This document shows positions 1-5,128 of a DNA stretch of 5,128 nucleotides, one piece after another. This DNA comes from Hungatella sp. UBA5982. Lineage in GTDB: Bacteria > Bacillota > Clostridia > Lachnospirales > Lachnospiraceae. The translations under genes were made by a program, and so were the position numbers. The DNA lies in contig DJBG01000045.1 in NCBI GenBank assembly GCA_002429965.1, forward strand, positions 10,556 to 15,683, written 5' to 3'. The first letter of the stretch is position 1. Each line of letters starts with the position of its first letter. The notes under the pieces are model-generated. The model searched no databases and was not told the origin of the DNA. It saw only the letters and a program-made list of their open reading frames with translations.

Positions 1-543
1 CCCCAGGGAGAAAGCAGGGGAGCGTGGTTTCGGGAACTGTTTATGATCACTGGAAATAATTCCATGCTTCCAAGGAATTTCCCTACCGGATTTGTTCTTC
101 TTGCAATCACTGCTGTGGTGATGGCGGTCATTTTAAATAAGACAAGGGTAGGGCGCTATATTCTGTCCATCGGATCAAATAAAGAAGCAACCCGGTTATC
201 CGGGATCGATGTGGCGAAATATGAGACCATTGCTTATGTGATATCTGGTTTTTTTGCCGCTATTGCCGGAATTGCTTATGTGGCGGTGTTTTCCACCGCT
301 CAGCCTAACACTGGAAACGGTTTTGAACTGGATGCCATTGCGGGTGTGGTTATTGGAGGTACTTCTTTAGCCGGAGGAGTTGGCTCTGTTTTTGGGACGA
401 TTATAGGAGTCTTTATTATGACAGTATTAAAGATTGGTTTTCCTTATATCGGAGTCCAGTCTCATTATCAGCTGTTTATTACTGGGATCATCCTGGTATT
501 TGCCGTTTATATGGATATTTTAAACCGAAAGCGCAGCAAGTAA
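1..543 (+). CDS. Sugar ABC transporter permease, RbsC/BPD_transp_2 family (5' end missing)
   Basis: This is the membrane subunit of a CUT2-type (ribose/galactose/allose class) monosaccharide importer in the cytoplasmic membrane. The frame is open from base 1, so the gene begins upstream; 180 residues are visible, roughly the C-terminal half of a family usually about 310-350 residues long. Hydrophobic segments lie at about fragment residues 32-48, 75-98, 112-150 and 156-173. The stretch GGTSLAGGVGSVFGTIIG, with its glycine-rich turn, is the family hallmark. EATRLSGI, in the cytoplasmic loop after the first visible segment, sits where this family contacts its ATPase. The protein ends in a basic tail (NRKRSK), as expected for a cytoplasmic C-terminus. 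The binding-protein gene follows after 37 bases, so the two share an operon. An internal ATG at base 43 is only a methionine codon within the gene. Family is certain; substrate is not shown by this subunit. Confidence 0.95.
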   Translation, partial: PQGESRGAWFRELFMITGNNSMLPRNFPTGFVLLAITAVVMAVILNKTRVGRYILSIGSNKEATRLSGIDVAKYETIAYVISGFFAAIAGIAYVAVFSTAQPNTGNGFELDAIAGVVIGGTSLAGGVGSVFGTIIGVFIMTVLKIGFPYIGVQSHYQLFITGIILVFAVYMDILNRKRSK

Positions 544-561
544 ATTTATATTTTTATAAAT
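544..561 (+). repeat. A/T-only inverted repeat between permease and binding-protein genes
   Basis: ATTTATA (544-550) and TATAAAT (555-561) are perfect 7-base inverted arms around a TTTT loop, starting just after the permease stop codon and ending 4 bases before the SD of the binding-protein gene. Hairpins here can protect or separately process the binding-protein part of such mRNAs, but an all-A/T stem is weak. It may simply reflect AT-rich spacer sequence. Confidence 0.35.
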
Positions 562-565
562 AAAT

Positions 566-573
566 GGAGGAGG
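566..573 (+). promoter_or_regulatory. Strong ribosome binding site for the sugar-binding lipoprotein
   Basis: GGAGGAGG lies 7 bases before the ATG at 581. It is a near-ideal SD and fixes that start. High translation suits a binding protein, which is normally made in excess over its membrane partners. Confidence 0.9.
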
Positions 574-580
574 AAACACA

Positions 581-1699
581 ATGAAAGGAACAAAAAAAGG
601 TTTTGTATTTGCGGTTACGGTCTCTATGGCATTGGCAGCATTGGCAGGCTGTGCAAATACGAAACAGGAAACGGCTCAGACTGCCGCAGTACAGAAAGAG
701 AACGTCACAGGAGCGGTGACCGCTTCTTCTGAGAGCGGGGGGCCGCTTCACATCCATGTTGTGGCAAAGGGCTTTCAGCATCAGTTTTGGAAAGCTGTGG
801 AGCAGGGCACAAAAAAGGCTGCGGAAGAATTTGGCGTGGAAGTAACGTTTCAGGGACCGGACAATGAATCAGCCATTGCGCAGCAGGTTGAATATCTGAA
901 TGCGGCTATCGCCAATCAGCCATCAGCCATCTGTCTGGCAGCTCTGGATACCAATGCCTGTCTGGATTCCATTCAATTGGCCATGGATGCCAAAATCCCG
1001 GTCATTGGTTTTGATTCCGGAGTTCCCAATGCCCCGAAAGGAGCCATCAGGGCAAATGCATCCACCGATAATACGGCTGCCGGGCAGCTTGCAGCAGAAA
1101 AGCTTTATGAAATGATTAAGGATCAGGTAACGGATCCTCAGAAAGCTGTCCGTATCGGAGTGATTGCCCAGGAATCTAATTCTAATTCAATCGTTTCCAG
1201 AACCAGGGGATTTGTTGATAAAATGATAGAACTGGTCGGCTCTGACAAAGTATCTGTAGAAGGCCATGACAGTTTGAAAAACGAGAAAGCCGGTGCCAAG
1301 GTGATTCTGGATGTAGGAATTCCGGCAGAGGTAAAGGATGTAGATGCAGCCGCCGTTGCTTCTTCCATTTTGGAAAAGTCAGATTTAATCGCTATTTATG
1401 GTTCTAATGAGTTTGCGGCAAACGCAATCATTACAGCCAATGAAGGATTGGAGAAACTGGGAGAAGGAAAGGTGATCGCAGTTGGTTTTGATGCTGGAGC
1501 AAAGCAGCTGGATGCCATTTCTTCCGGGTTGTTTGCAGGTTCCGTCACCCAGGACCCGGTACAGATCGGATACCAGGCTGTGAAGCTGGCGGTAGAAGCC
1601 GCTAATGGAAAAGAAGTTTCCGATGTAGATACGGGTGCTTTATGGTACAACGCTTCTAACATGGCGGACGAGGCGATTGCACCTTGCCTGTATCGTTGA
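581..1699 (+). CDS. Sugar-binding lipoprotein of an ABC importer (RbsB-like, periplasmic-binding-protein type 1)
   Basis: This protein of 372 residues captures sugar outside the membrane and delivers it to the permease encoded just upstream. A basic N-terminus (KGTKK) and a hydrophobic core lead to the lipobox LAGC at 21-24, so Cys24 should be lipidated. Residues 25-54 are a polar Ala/Thr/Ser/Glu-rich tether. The two-lobe type 1 fold follows. By motif alignment from memory with E. coli RbsB, ligand-site positions are F69/W70, D145 (FDSG), the Arg pair of SRTRGF (207, 209), N276 (SNE), D304 (GFDAG) and Q324 (TQDP). The position matching RbsB Arg90 is Ser146, and H67 replaces an Asn, so the ligand is probably not simply ribose. 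Linkage to a FucU-like mutarotase favours fucose or a similar sugar. Length is slightly above RbsB because of the lipoprotein tether. Family is firm; ligand is inference. Confidence 0.95.
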   Translation: MKGTKKGFVFAVTVSMALAALAGCANTKQETAQTAAVQKENVTGAVTASSESGGPLHIHVVAKGFQHQFWKAVEQGTKKAAEEFGVEVTFQGPDNESAIAQQVEYLNAAIANQPSAICLAALDTNACLDSIQLAMDAKIPVIGFDSGVPNAPKGAIRANASTDNTAAGQLAAEKLYEMIKDQVTDPQKAVRIGVIAQESNSNSIVSRTRGFVDKMIELVGSDKVSVEGHDSLKNEKAGAKVILDVGIPAEVKDVDAAAVASSILEKSDLIAIYGSNEFAANAIITANEGLEKLGEGKVIAVGFDAGAKQLDAISSGLFAGSVTQDPVQIGYQAVKLAVEAANGKEVSDVDTGALWYNASNMADEAIAPCLYR

Positions 1700-1718
1700 G
1701 ATAATAAAAACAGAGAAA

Positions 1719-1724
1719 TGAGGA
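1719..1724 (+). promoter_or_regulatory. Ribosome binding site that decides the mutarotase start
   Basis: TGAGGA lies 8 bases before the ATG at 1733. The in-frame ATG at 1718 overlaps this site and has no SD at a workable distance of its own. The site therefore supports the shorter protein. Confidence 0.7.
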
Positions 1725-1732
1725 TAATAAAG

Positions 1733-2176
1733 ATGTTAAAAGGAATTCCGGAAATATTATCTCCGGCTCTGCTTAAGGCTTTATGCGAAATGGGGCACTC
1801 GGACCGTCTGGTGATTGCTGACGGAAATTTTCCCGCGGAATCGGTGGGAAAGGATGCAATTGTAGTCCGGATGGATGGCCATGGAGTCCCAGAAGTACTT
1901 GCTGGGATTTTAGAGGTATTCCCTTTGGACGGCTATGTGGAAAAACCGGTTACTCTGATGGAAAAGGTGGAGGGAGACAAAGCGGAAAATCTTAAATGGA
2001 ATGAATTTGAGAAGATCATAAAAAAGTATGATGCAAGAGGAAAAGACGCAATTGGATTTGCGGAGCGGTTTCGTTTTTACGAAGAAGCCGGAAAGGCGTA
2101 TCTGATCATTGCTACATCGGAGCAATCCTTATATGCGAATATCATGCTTCAAAAAGGAATTGTAACAATTACATAA
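1733..2176 (+). CDS. fucU: RbsD/FucU-family sugar mutarotase, closest to L-fucose mutarotase
   Basis: This is a cytosolic enzyme of 147 residues that speeds alpha/beta anomer exchange of a free monosaccharide, so that imported sugar reaches the form used by the next enzyme. The start at 1733 gives MLKGIP, matching the N-terminus of FucU proteins, and has a good SD; a start at 1718 would add five residues (MRIIK) with no family counterpart. Residues MGH (20-22) with His22, and Asp30 ahead of NFPA, fall at the same numbers as in E. coli FucU as I recall it. The later RFRFYE block (112-117) and LYANIMLQKG (133-142, with Tyr134 and Asn136) form the rest of the family signature. RFRFYE and NFPA favour FucU over RbsD. 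The gene follows the binding protein by 33 bases and is the last gene before a terminator. The symbol is by family resemblance; the substrate has not been tested. Confidence 0.88.
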   Translation: MLKGIPEILSPALLKALCEMGHSDRLVIADGNFPAESVGKDAIVVRMDGHGVPEVLAGILEVFPLDGYVEKPVTLMEKVEGDKAENLKWNEFEKIIKKYDARGKDAIGFAERFRFYEEAGKAYLIIATSEQSLYANIMLQKGIVTIT

Positions 2177-2215
2177 TAACAACAGGCTTTGTAACAAGTT
2201 CATTAATTCATAGTC

Positions 2216-2254
2216 AAAACCGAAAGGAGTGGGATATCCTCCTTTCGGTTTTTT
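2216..2254 (+). terminator. Rho-independent terminator ending the sugar-uptake operon
   Basis: A perfect 14-base stem pairs 2216-2229 (AAAACCGAAAGGAG) with 2239-2252 (CTCCTTTCGGTTTT) across a 9-base loop, and the right arm runs into a T-tract at 2249-2254. It lies 40 bases after the mutarotase stop codon. The GGAG in the left arm is part of the stem and serves no start codon. On the other strand only a short T run follows, so it is mainly a + strand terminator. Confidence 0.93.
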
Positions 2255-2324
2255 ATATATAAATTTTTAATATAAAGTTAACATTTATAAGATGTATTAA
2301 TTAAAAAAATAACGATTTGGTCTT

Positions 2325-2346
2325 TGCAGTTAAATCTGCAGTCAAT
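2325..2346. repeat. Pair of direct repeats TGCAGTYAA upstream of the exporter genes
   Basis: TGCAGTTAA (2325-2333) and TGCAGTCAA (2337-2345) match at 8 of 9 positions and repeat with a 12-base period. The first copy together with CTGCA (2336-2340) also forms a small inverted repeat. Closely spaced direct repeats of this size are typical of sites for dimeric regulators, including OmpR-type response regulators that often control such exporters. The function is inference. Confidence 0.4.
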
Positions 2347-2387
2347 GAGACAGCCTGTTGATAAAAACAATCATATGGTCTATTGAC
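2341..2387. promoter_or_regulatory. Imperfect inverted repeat, candidate operator or leader hairpin
   Basis: GTCAAT (2341-2346) pairs with ATTGAC (2382-2387), and after one bulged base (G2347) AGAC (2348-2351) pairs with GTCT (2378-2381). That makes 10 base pairs around a 26-base loop, which itself holds a weak TGTT/AACA stem. It overlaps the second TGCAGTYAA repeat and lies about 58 bases before the ATPase start. It could be an operator read as DNA or a structure in the leader RNA; the sequence does not decide which. Confidence 0.35.
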
Positions 2388-2400
2388 GAATGGCTGCTTA

Positions 2401-2406
2401 GATAAT
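2401..2406 (+). promoter_or_regulatory. Possible -10 box of the exporter operon promoter
   Basis: GATAAT differs from TATAAT at one base and would start transcription about 30 bases before the ATPase ATG, leaving its SD intact. No consensus -35 lies 16-18 bases upstream, since TTGACG at 2383-2388 is only 12 bases away. A promoter here would probably need an activator, which fits the repeats just upstream. The call is tentative. Confidence 0.22.
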
Positions 2407-2433
2407 AACATGAGGATATGACTAAATTAAAAA

Positions 2434-2440
2434 GGGGAGG
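2434..2440 (+). promoter_or_regulatory. Ribosome binding site that decides the ATPase start
   Basis: GGGGAGG ends 4 bases before the ATG at 2445, somewhat close but strong. The alternative in-frame ATG at 2418 has only TGAGGA one base away, too near to work, so 2445 is the preferred start. Confidence 0.75.
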
Positions 2441-2444
2441 ATTT

Positions 2445-3149
2445 ATGGAGACTTTAATAAGGGCGGAAGAAGTATGCAAGGATTATGAGGTGGGTGAGGT
2501 CAAGGTCCAAGCCTTAAAGCATGTATCTTTTGAGATTCTCCGAGGGGAATTTATTGTGATTTTAGGGCCAAGCGGGTCTGGGAAAAGCACCCTTTTAAAT
2601 ATAATGGGTGGGATTGAAACGGTTACCAGCGGGACTGTTTATTACGATGGTACGCCTCTTTCCTGGGGAGATTTAAAGAGCCTTACGGCTTTTCGGCGGG
2701 CCCATGCCGGGTTTATCTTCCAGTTTTATAATTTGATGCCAGGACTAACTGCTCTGGAAAATGTGCAGTTGGCGGCGGAGCTTTCTAAGGATCCTCTGGA
2801 CCCGGAAACTCTGCTTGAGCAGGTAGGGCTTTTGGACAGGGCAGGCCATTTTCCAAGCAGGCTGTCGGGAGGCCAGCAGCAGAGAGTGGCCATTGCCAGA
2901 GCTTTGTGCAAGAATCCTGATATCCTTCTCTGCGACGAACCTACGGGGGCCCTGGACAGCGGCACAGGAAGCCAGATATTAAAGCTGCTGTCGGATTTTA
3001 ACAGACAGTATGAAAAGACGGTGCTTCTGATCACCCATAATGAAAACATTGCGGGGATCGCAGACCGGGTTTTTTATTTTAAGGATGGGTGTCTGGAAAG
3101 AATTCGTGTCAATGAAAAGCCCTTAAAACCGGAGGAGGTGGTCTGGTAG
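2445..3149 (+). CDS. ABC exporter ATP-binding protein, MacB/LolD/YtrE type
   Basis: This protein of 234 residues hydrolyses ATP on the cytoplasmic face to drive the FtsX-type permease encoded next. All motifs of a working ATPase are present in order: Walker A GPSGSGKST (41-49), Q-loop Gln93 in FQFYNL, signature LSGGQ (140-144) followed by QQRVAIARAL, Walker B ILLCDE (160-165) with catalytic Glu165, D-loop ALD (169-171), and switch His198 in ITHN. LTALENV and LDSGTG are typical of the subfamily that works with tandem-FtsX permeases. The length is normal. An upstream ATG at 2418 would add nine residues (MTKLKRGGF) but lacks a usable ribosome site. The stop codon overlaps the permease start by one base, so the two genes form a coupled pair. 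Such systems export or release lipids, lipoproteins or peptides and often give antimicrobial-peptide resistance. The cargo here is unknown. Confidence 0.95.
   Translation: METLIRAEEVCKDYEVGEVKVQALKHVSFEILRGEFIVILGPSGSGKSTLLNIMGGIETVTSGTVYYDGTPLSWGDLKSLTAFRRAHAGFIFQFYNLMPGLTALENVQLAAELSKDPLDPETLLEQVGLLDRAGHFPSRLSGGQQQRVAIARALCKNPDILLCDEPTGALDSGTGSQILKLLSDFNRQYEKTVLLITHNENIAGIADRVFYFKDGCLERIRVNEKPLKPEEVVW
3131..3140 (+). promoter_or_regulatory. Ribosome binding site inside the ATPase gene for the permease
   Basis: GGAGGAGGTG lies 8 bases before a GTG at 3149 and is almost fully complementary to the 16S rRNA end. It encodes the last residues of the ATPase at the same time. It is the main reason for choosing the GTG start. 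Confidence 0.88.
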
Positions 3150-5128
3150 TGAAAAGCTTCCGCAAGAACGTGGTCCGGTGCGCCAGGCAAAATCCAGGGT
3201 CTTTTCTGGGGGCGGTTTTCATCATTGCCATCGGAATATTTGTCTATGTGGCTATGATGGACACATTGAGAAACTTAGGGGACCAGGTGCAGCATTATTA
3301 TGACAGCAGTGCCATGGCAGATGTATTTGCCCAGGTTTCAGGAATCTCTGAGGTGGATTTGGAACGGTTAAAGGAAATTCCCGGAATTGAAGAGGTCTCC
3401 GGGAAAATGGCCGTTGATGTCAGGCTGTTTGCCCCTTCCCAGACCGAGATCGTAACGGTGCATCTGCTGTCTCATGATTCTTCGGATTCCTTAAACAGAT
3501 TAATGTTAAAAGGGACGGGGACAGGAAAGGACAGCATTTATCTGGGCAGCCGGATGGCCGGATTATACGGATACGAAAACGGAACACCTCTCACCCTCAT
3601 GATAGATGGGAAAAGCGTGAGATGTGAGCTTGCCGGAACCTGTTACGGGCCGGAATACATATATGCCATCCCTCCCGGAGGAGCCATGATTCCTGATGGA
3701 GAGATTTATGACATTGCCTGCATAGAAAAAAACAGGTTGGAGGAATTGACAGGGAAACAGGATTCCATGAATGAGCTGGGATTCCGGCTGGCGAAAGGAT
3801 ATACCTATGAAGACGTGCGATATCAGCTGATGGACCGTCTTTCCGGGTATGGCCTGATCTCTCTCTCTTCCAAAGAAGACCAGGCCAGCTATAATATGGT
3901 AAAGGGAGAGATCGATGAGCTGTATTCTATGGGAACAGTGCTTCCCATTCTGTTTATGTCGATTTCCGTTTTCATGCTTTATGTGGTATTAAAAAAGATG
4001 ATAGACAGGGATCAGAGCCTTATAGGCACCATGAAATCCTTTGGAATGAGAGATGGGGAACTGATTTTGGCATACCTTTATCAAGGTGCTGAGGTGGGTG
4101 TTTTAGGCGCTCTGGCCGGAAGCATCCTGGCGGTTCCCTTTGGCCGGTATATGTTTCTTATGTATGTGGATTTTTTTAATCTGCCGGACACGGTCTATCA
4201 CAGCTATATGAATACAAGGATAAGCGGTATGGGGATCGCAGTGGGGACCGGGCTTCTGGCGGTTTATTTGGGGGTCAGGGGAATCTTAAAGATCACTCCG
4301 GCCCAGGCCATGAGGGCAAAGGCTCCTGCTGCCGCAGGGAATTTAAGGCTGCCTGCTTTTATGGCCGACAGGCTTGGCGCTATGGAAAAAATGGGGCTTC
4401 GCTCCGTGGTGAGGAACCCTTTTCGTGGTTTTTTAATTATTTTAGCTATTGCATTTCCTTTTTCCATGTCTTCCGTGCTTTTTTCCTTTAAAGGGGTAGC
4501 GGATCAGATGTATTTCGACCAGTTCAGCAAGGTGCAGACCTATGATATACAGATTTCCCTGGACCGCTATGTGTCCACCCTCCGCGGGGAATCGGCAGGG
4601 GAAGGAATCAGAGGAGTGGGGAAAAGCGAAGCAGTCATCCAGAAGGCAGTGGAATTAAAGCATGAAAATCTGTCGGAATTTGCCATGATTTACGGACTGA
4701 ACCAGGGATCCGATATGTGGAGGATCATGGATCTCTATGGCCGGTTTTATGAACCGCCGGAGGATGGGATTATCATAAACAGCCGGATCGCAAAAAAGCT
4801 TCATCTGGAGGAAGGGGATGTTATGGAAGTATCAGTTCCCGGCCTGACCTCGGAATCGGTAAAGGTTCCCGTGAAAGCTGTTATAAAGGAGAGCCTGGGA
4901 GGCGGCTGTTATATGTCGGCAAAAGGATTTTCCCGTTTTTTTGCTTCTGTTCCAATGGCTGGAACCGTTCTTTTAAAGGTAGAAAAGGGAAGGCTCCAGG
5001 TCGTCCGGGAAGCGCTTCTAAAAACCAGCCGGGTGACCTGGATGGTGGATACCGGCCGCATCACCCAGAGTTACCGGGACATGATGGGCAGCATGATGGC
5101 AATGGTCCAGATGTTTTCCTTTATGGCT
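3149..5128 (+). CDS. ABC exporter permease with tandem FtsX domains (3' end missing)
   Basis: This is the membrane partner of the preceding ATPase. My translation from the GTG at 3149 is open for 660 codons to the window edge. The GTG shares its G with the TAG stop of the ATPase (TAGTG). The layout is an anchor helix at about 18-38; a large extracellular domain at 39-262; the first FtsX core with helices near 263-281, 312-335 and 360-377; a second anchor near 428-447; a second extracellular domain at 448-645; and the start of another helix at the edge. Cytoplasmic DRDQSLIGTMKSFGMRDGEL (287-306) is the FtsX coupling region, and ITPAQAMRA (382-390) is the usual end of a core. PEYIYAIPPGG (168-178) recurs in large clostridial permeases of this class, from memory. 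Complete relatives are often about 780-850 residues, so 120 or more are probably missing. Cys159, Cys165, Cys191 and Cys587 lie outside the membrane. Cargo is unknown. Confidence 0.93.
   Translation, partial: MKSFRKNVVRCARQNPGSFLGAVFIIAIGIFVYVAMMDTLRNLGDQVQHYYDSSAMADVFAQVSGISEVDLERLKEIPGIEEVSGKMAVDVRLFAPSQTEIVTVHLLSHDSSDSLNRLMLKGTGTGKDSIYLGSRMAGLYGYENGTPLTLMIDGKSVRCELAGTCYGPEYIYAIPPGGAMIPDGEIYDIACIEKNRLEELTGKQDSMNELGFRLAKGYTYEDVRYQLMDRLSGYGLISLSSKEDQASYNMVKGEIDELYSMGTVLPILFMSISVFMLYVVLKKMIDRDQSLIGTMKSFGMRDGELILAYLYQGAEVGVLGALAGSILAVPFGRYMFLMYVDFFNLPDTVYHSYMNTRISGMGIAVGTGLLAVYLGVRGILKITPAQAMRAKAPAAAGNLRLPAFMADRLGAMEKMGLRSVVRNPFRGFLIILAIAFPFSMSSVLFSFKGVADQMYFDQFSKVQTYDIQISLDRYVSTLRGESAGEGIRGVGKSEAVIQKAVELKHENLSEFAMIYGLNQGSDMWRIMDLYGRFYEPPEDGIIINSRIAKKLHLEEGDVMEVSVPGLTSESVKVPVKAVIKESLGGGCYMSAKGFSRFFASVPMAGTVLLKVEKGRLQVVREALLKTSRVTWMVDTGRITQSYRDMMGSMMAMVQMFSFMA

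Noticed and set aside
554..781. 75-codon open frame on the - strand
   Set aside because: It lies over the start and signal peptide of the binding-protein gene, has a cysteine-rich, unstructured translation, and shows no SD or family resemblance.
900..1662. Three open frames (900-1115 +, 1138-1368 -, 1396-1662 -) inside the binding-protein gene
   Set aside because: All overlap a well-supported gene in another frame. Their translations are compositionally skewed and have no recognisable motifs.
1910..2125. 71-codon open frame on the - strand
   Set aside because: It is a shadow of the mutarotase gene with no family features.
2222..2229. GAAAGGAG read as a ribosome binding site
   Set aside because: No start codon follows at a suitable distance, and the bases are fully used in the left arm of the terminator stem.
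2345..2386. 13-codon open frame (ATG at 2345, TGA at 2384-2386) as a possible leader peptide
   Set aside because: There is no SD upstream, and no regulatory codon run or paired terminator/antiterminator was seen.
2383..2406. TTGACG plus GATAAT as a complete promoter
   Set aside because: The spacer is only 12 bases, too short for a normal housekeeping promoter. Only the GATAAT is kept, as a tentative -10.
2726..3049. 107-codon open frame on the - strand
   Set aside because: It is antisense to the conserved core of the ATPase gene, and its Ser/Pro-rich translation is what the reverse of that coding sequence would give.
4264..4467. 67-codon open frame on the - strand
   Set aside because: It lies within the continuous 660-codon permease frame, whose helices and FtsX motifs run through it.

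Overview
The window looks like chromosomal DNA of a low-to-mid GC Gram-positive anaerobe, probably a clostridial Lachnospiraceae-type Firmicute. The signs are strong Shine-Dalgarno (SD) sequences before nearly every gene, a lipoprotein-anchored binding protein, a U-tailed intrinsic terminator, very AT-rich spacers between genes, and the style of the protein families. This placement is inference from sequence character, not from a search. All supported genes are on the + strand and fall into two unrelated transport units.

Unit 1 (1-2254) is the 3' end of a sugar-uptake operon. It holds the C-terminal half of an RbsC/BPD_transp_2-type permease, a complete RbsB-like sugar-binding lipoprotein, and a small RbsD/FucU-family mutarotase that resembles FucU more than RbsD. 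A strong hairpin with a T-tract at 2216-2254 ends the unit. The ATPase partner (RbsA type) and any catabolic genes would lie upstream, outside the window. The binding protein captures a monosaccharide at the cell surface, the permease admits it, and the mutarotase speeds interconversion of its anomers inside the cell. L-fucose or a related sugar is a better guess than ribose, but the substrate is not proven.

The spacer at 2255-2444 is AT-rich and holds no credible gene. It carries a pair of 9-base direct repeats (TGCAGTYAA), an imperfect inverted repeat with GTCAAT/ATTGAC ends, and a -10-like GATAAT. It is probably the control region of the next unit.

Unit 2 (2445-5128, running off the end) is a MacB/LolD/YtrE-type ABC exporter pair: a complete ATPase followed by a large tandem-FtsX permease of at least 660 residues. 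The permease starts at a GTG that shares one base with the ATPase stop codon and has an excellent SD inside the ATPase gene, so the two are almost certainly translationally coupled. The permease contains the N-terminal membrane anchor, a first extracellular domain, the first FtsX core, the second anchor and the second extracellular domain. It is cut just as the second FtsX core begins.

I see no RNA genes, mobile elements, CRISPR arrays or broken genes. Nothing here convincingly amounts to an undescribed system. The least explained parts are the 2255-2444 control region and the cargo of the exporter.
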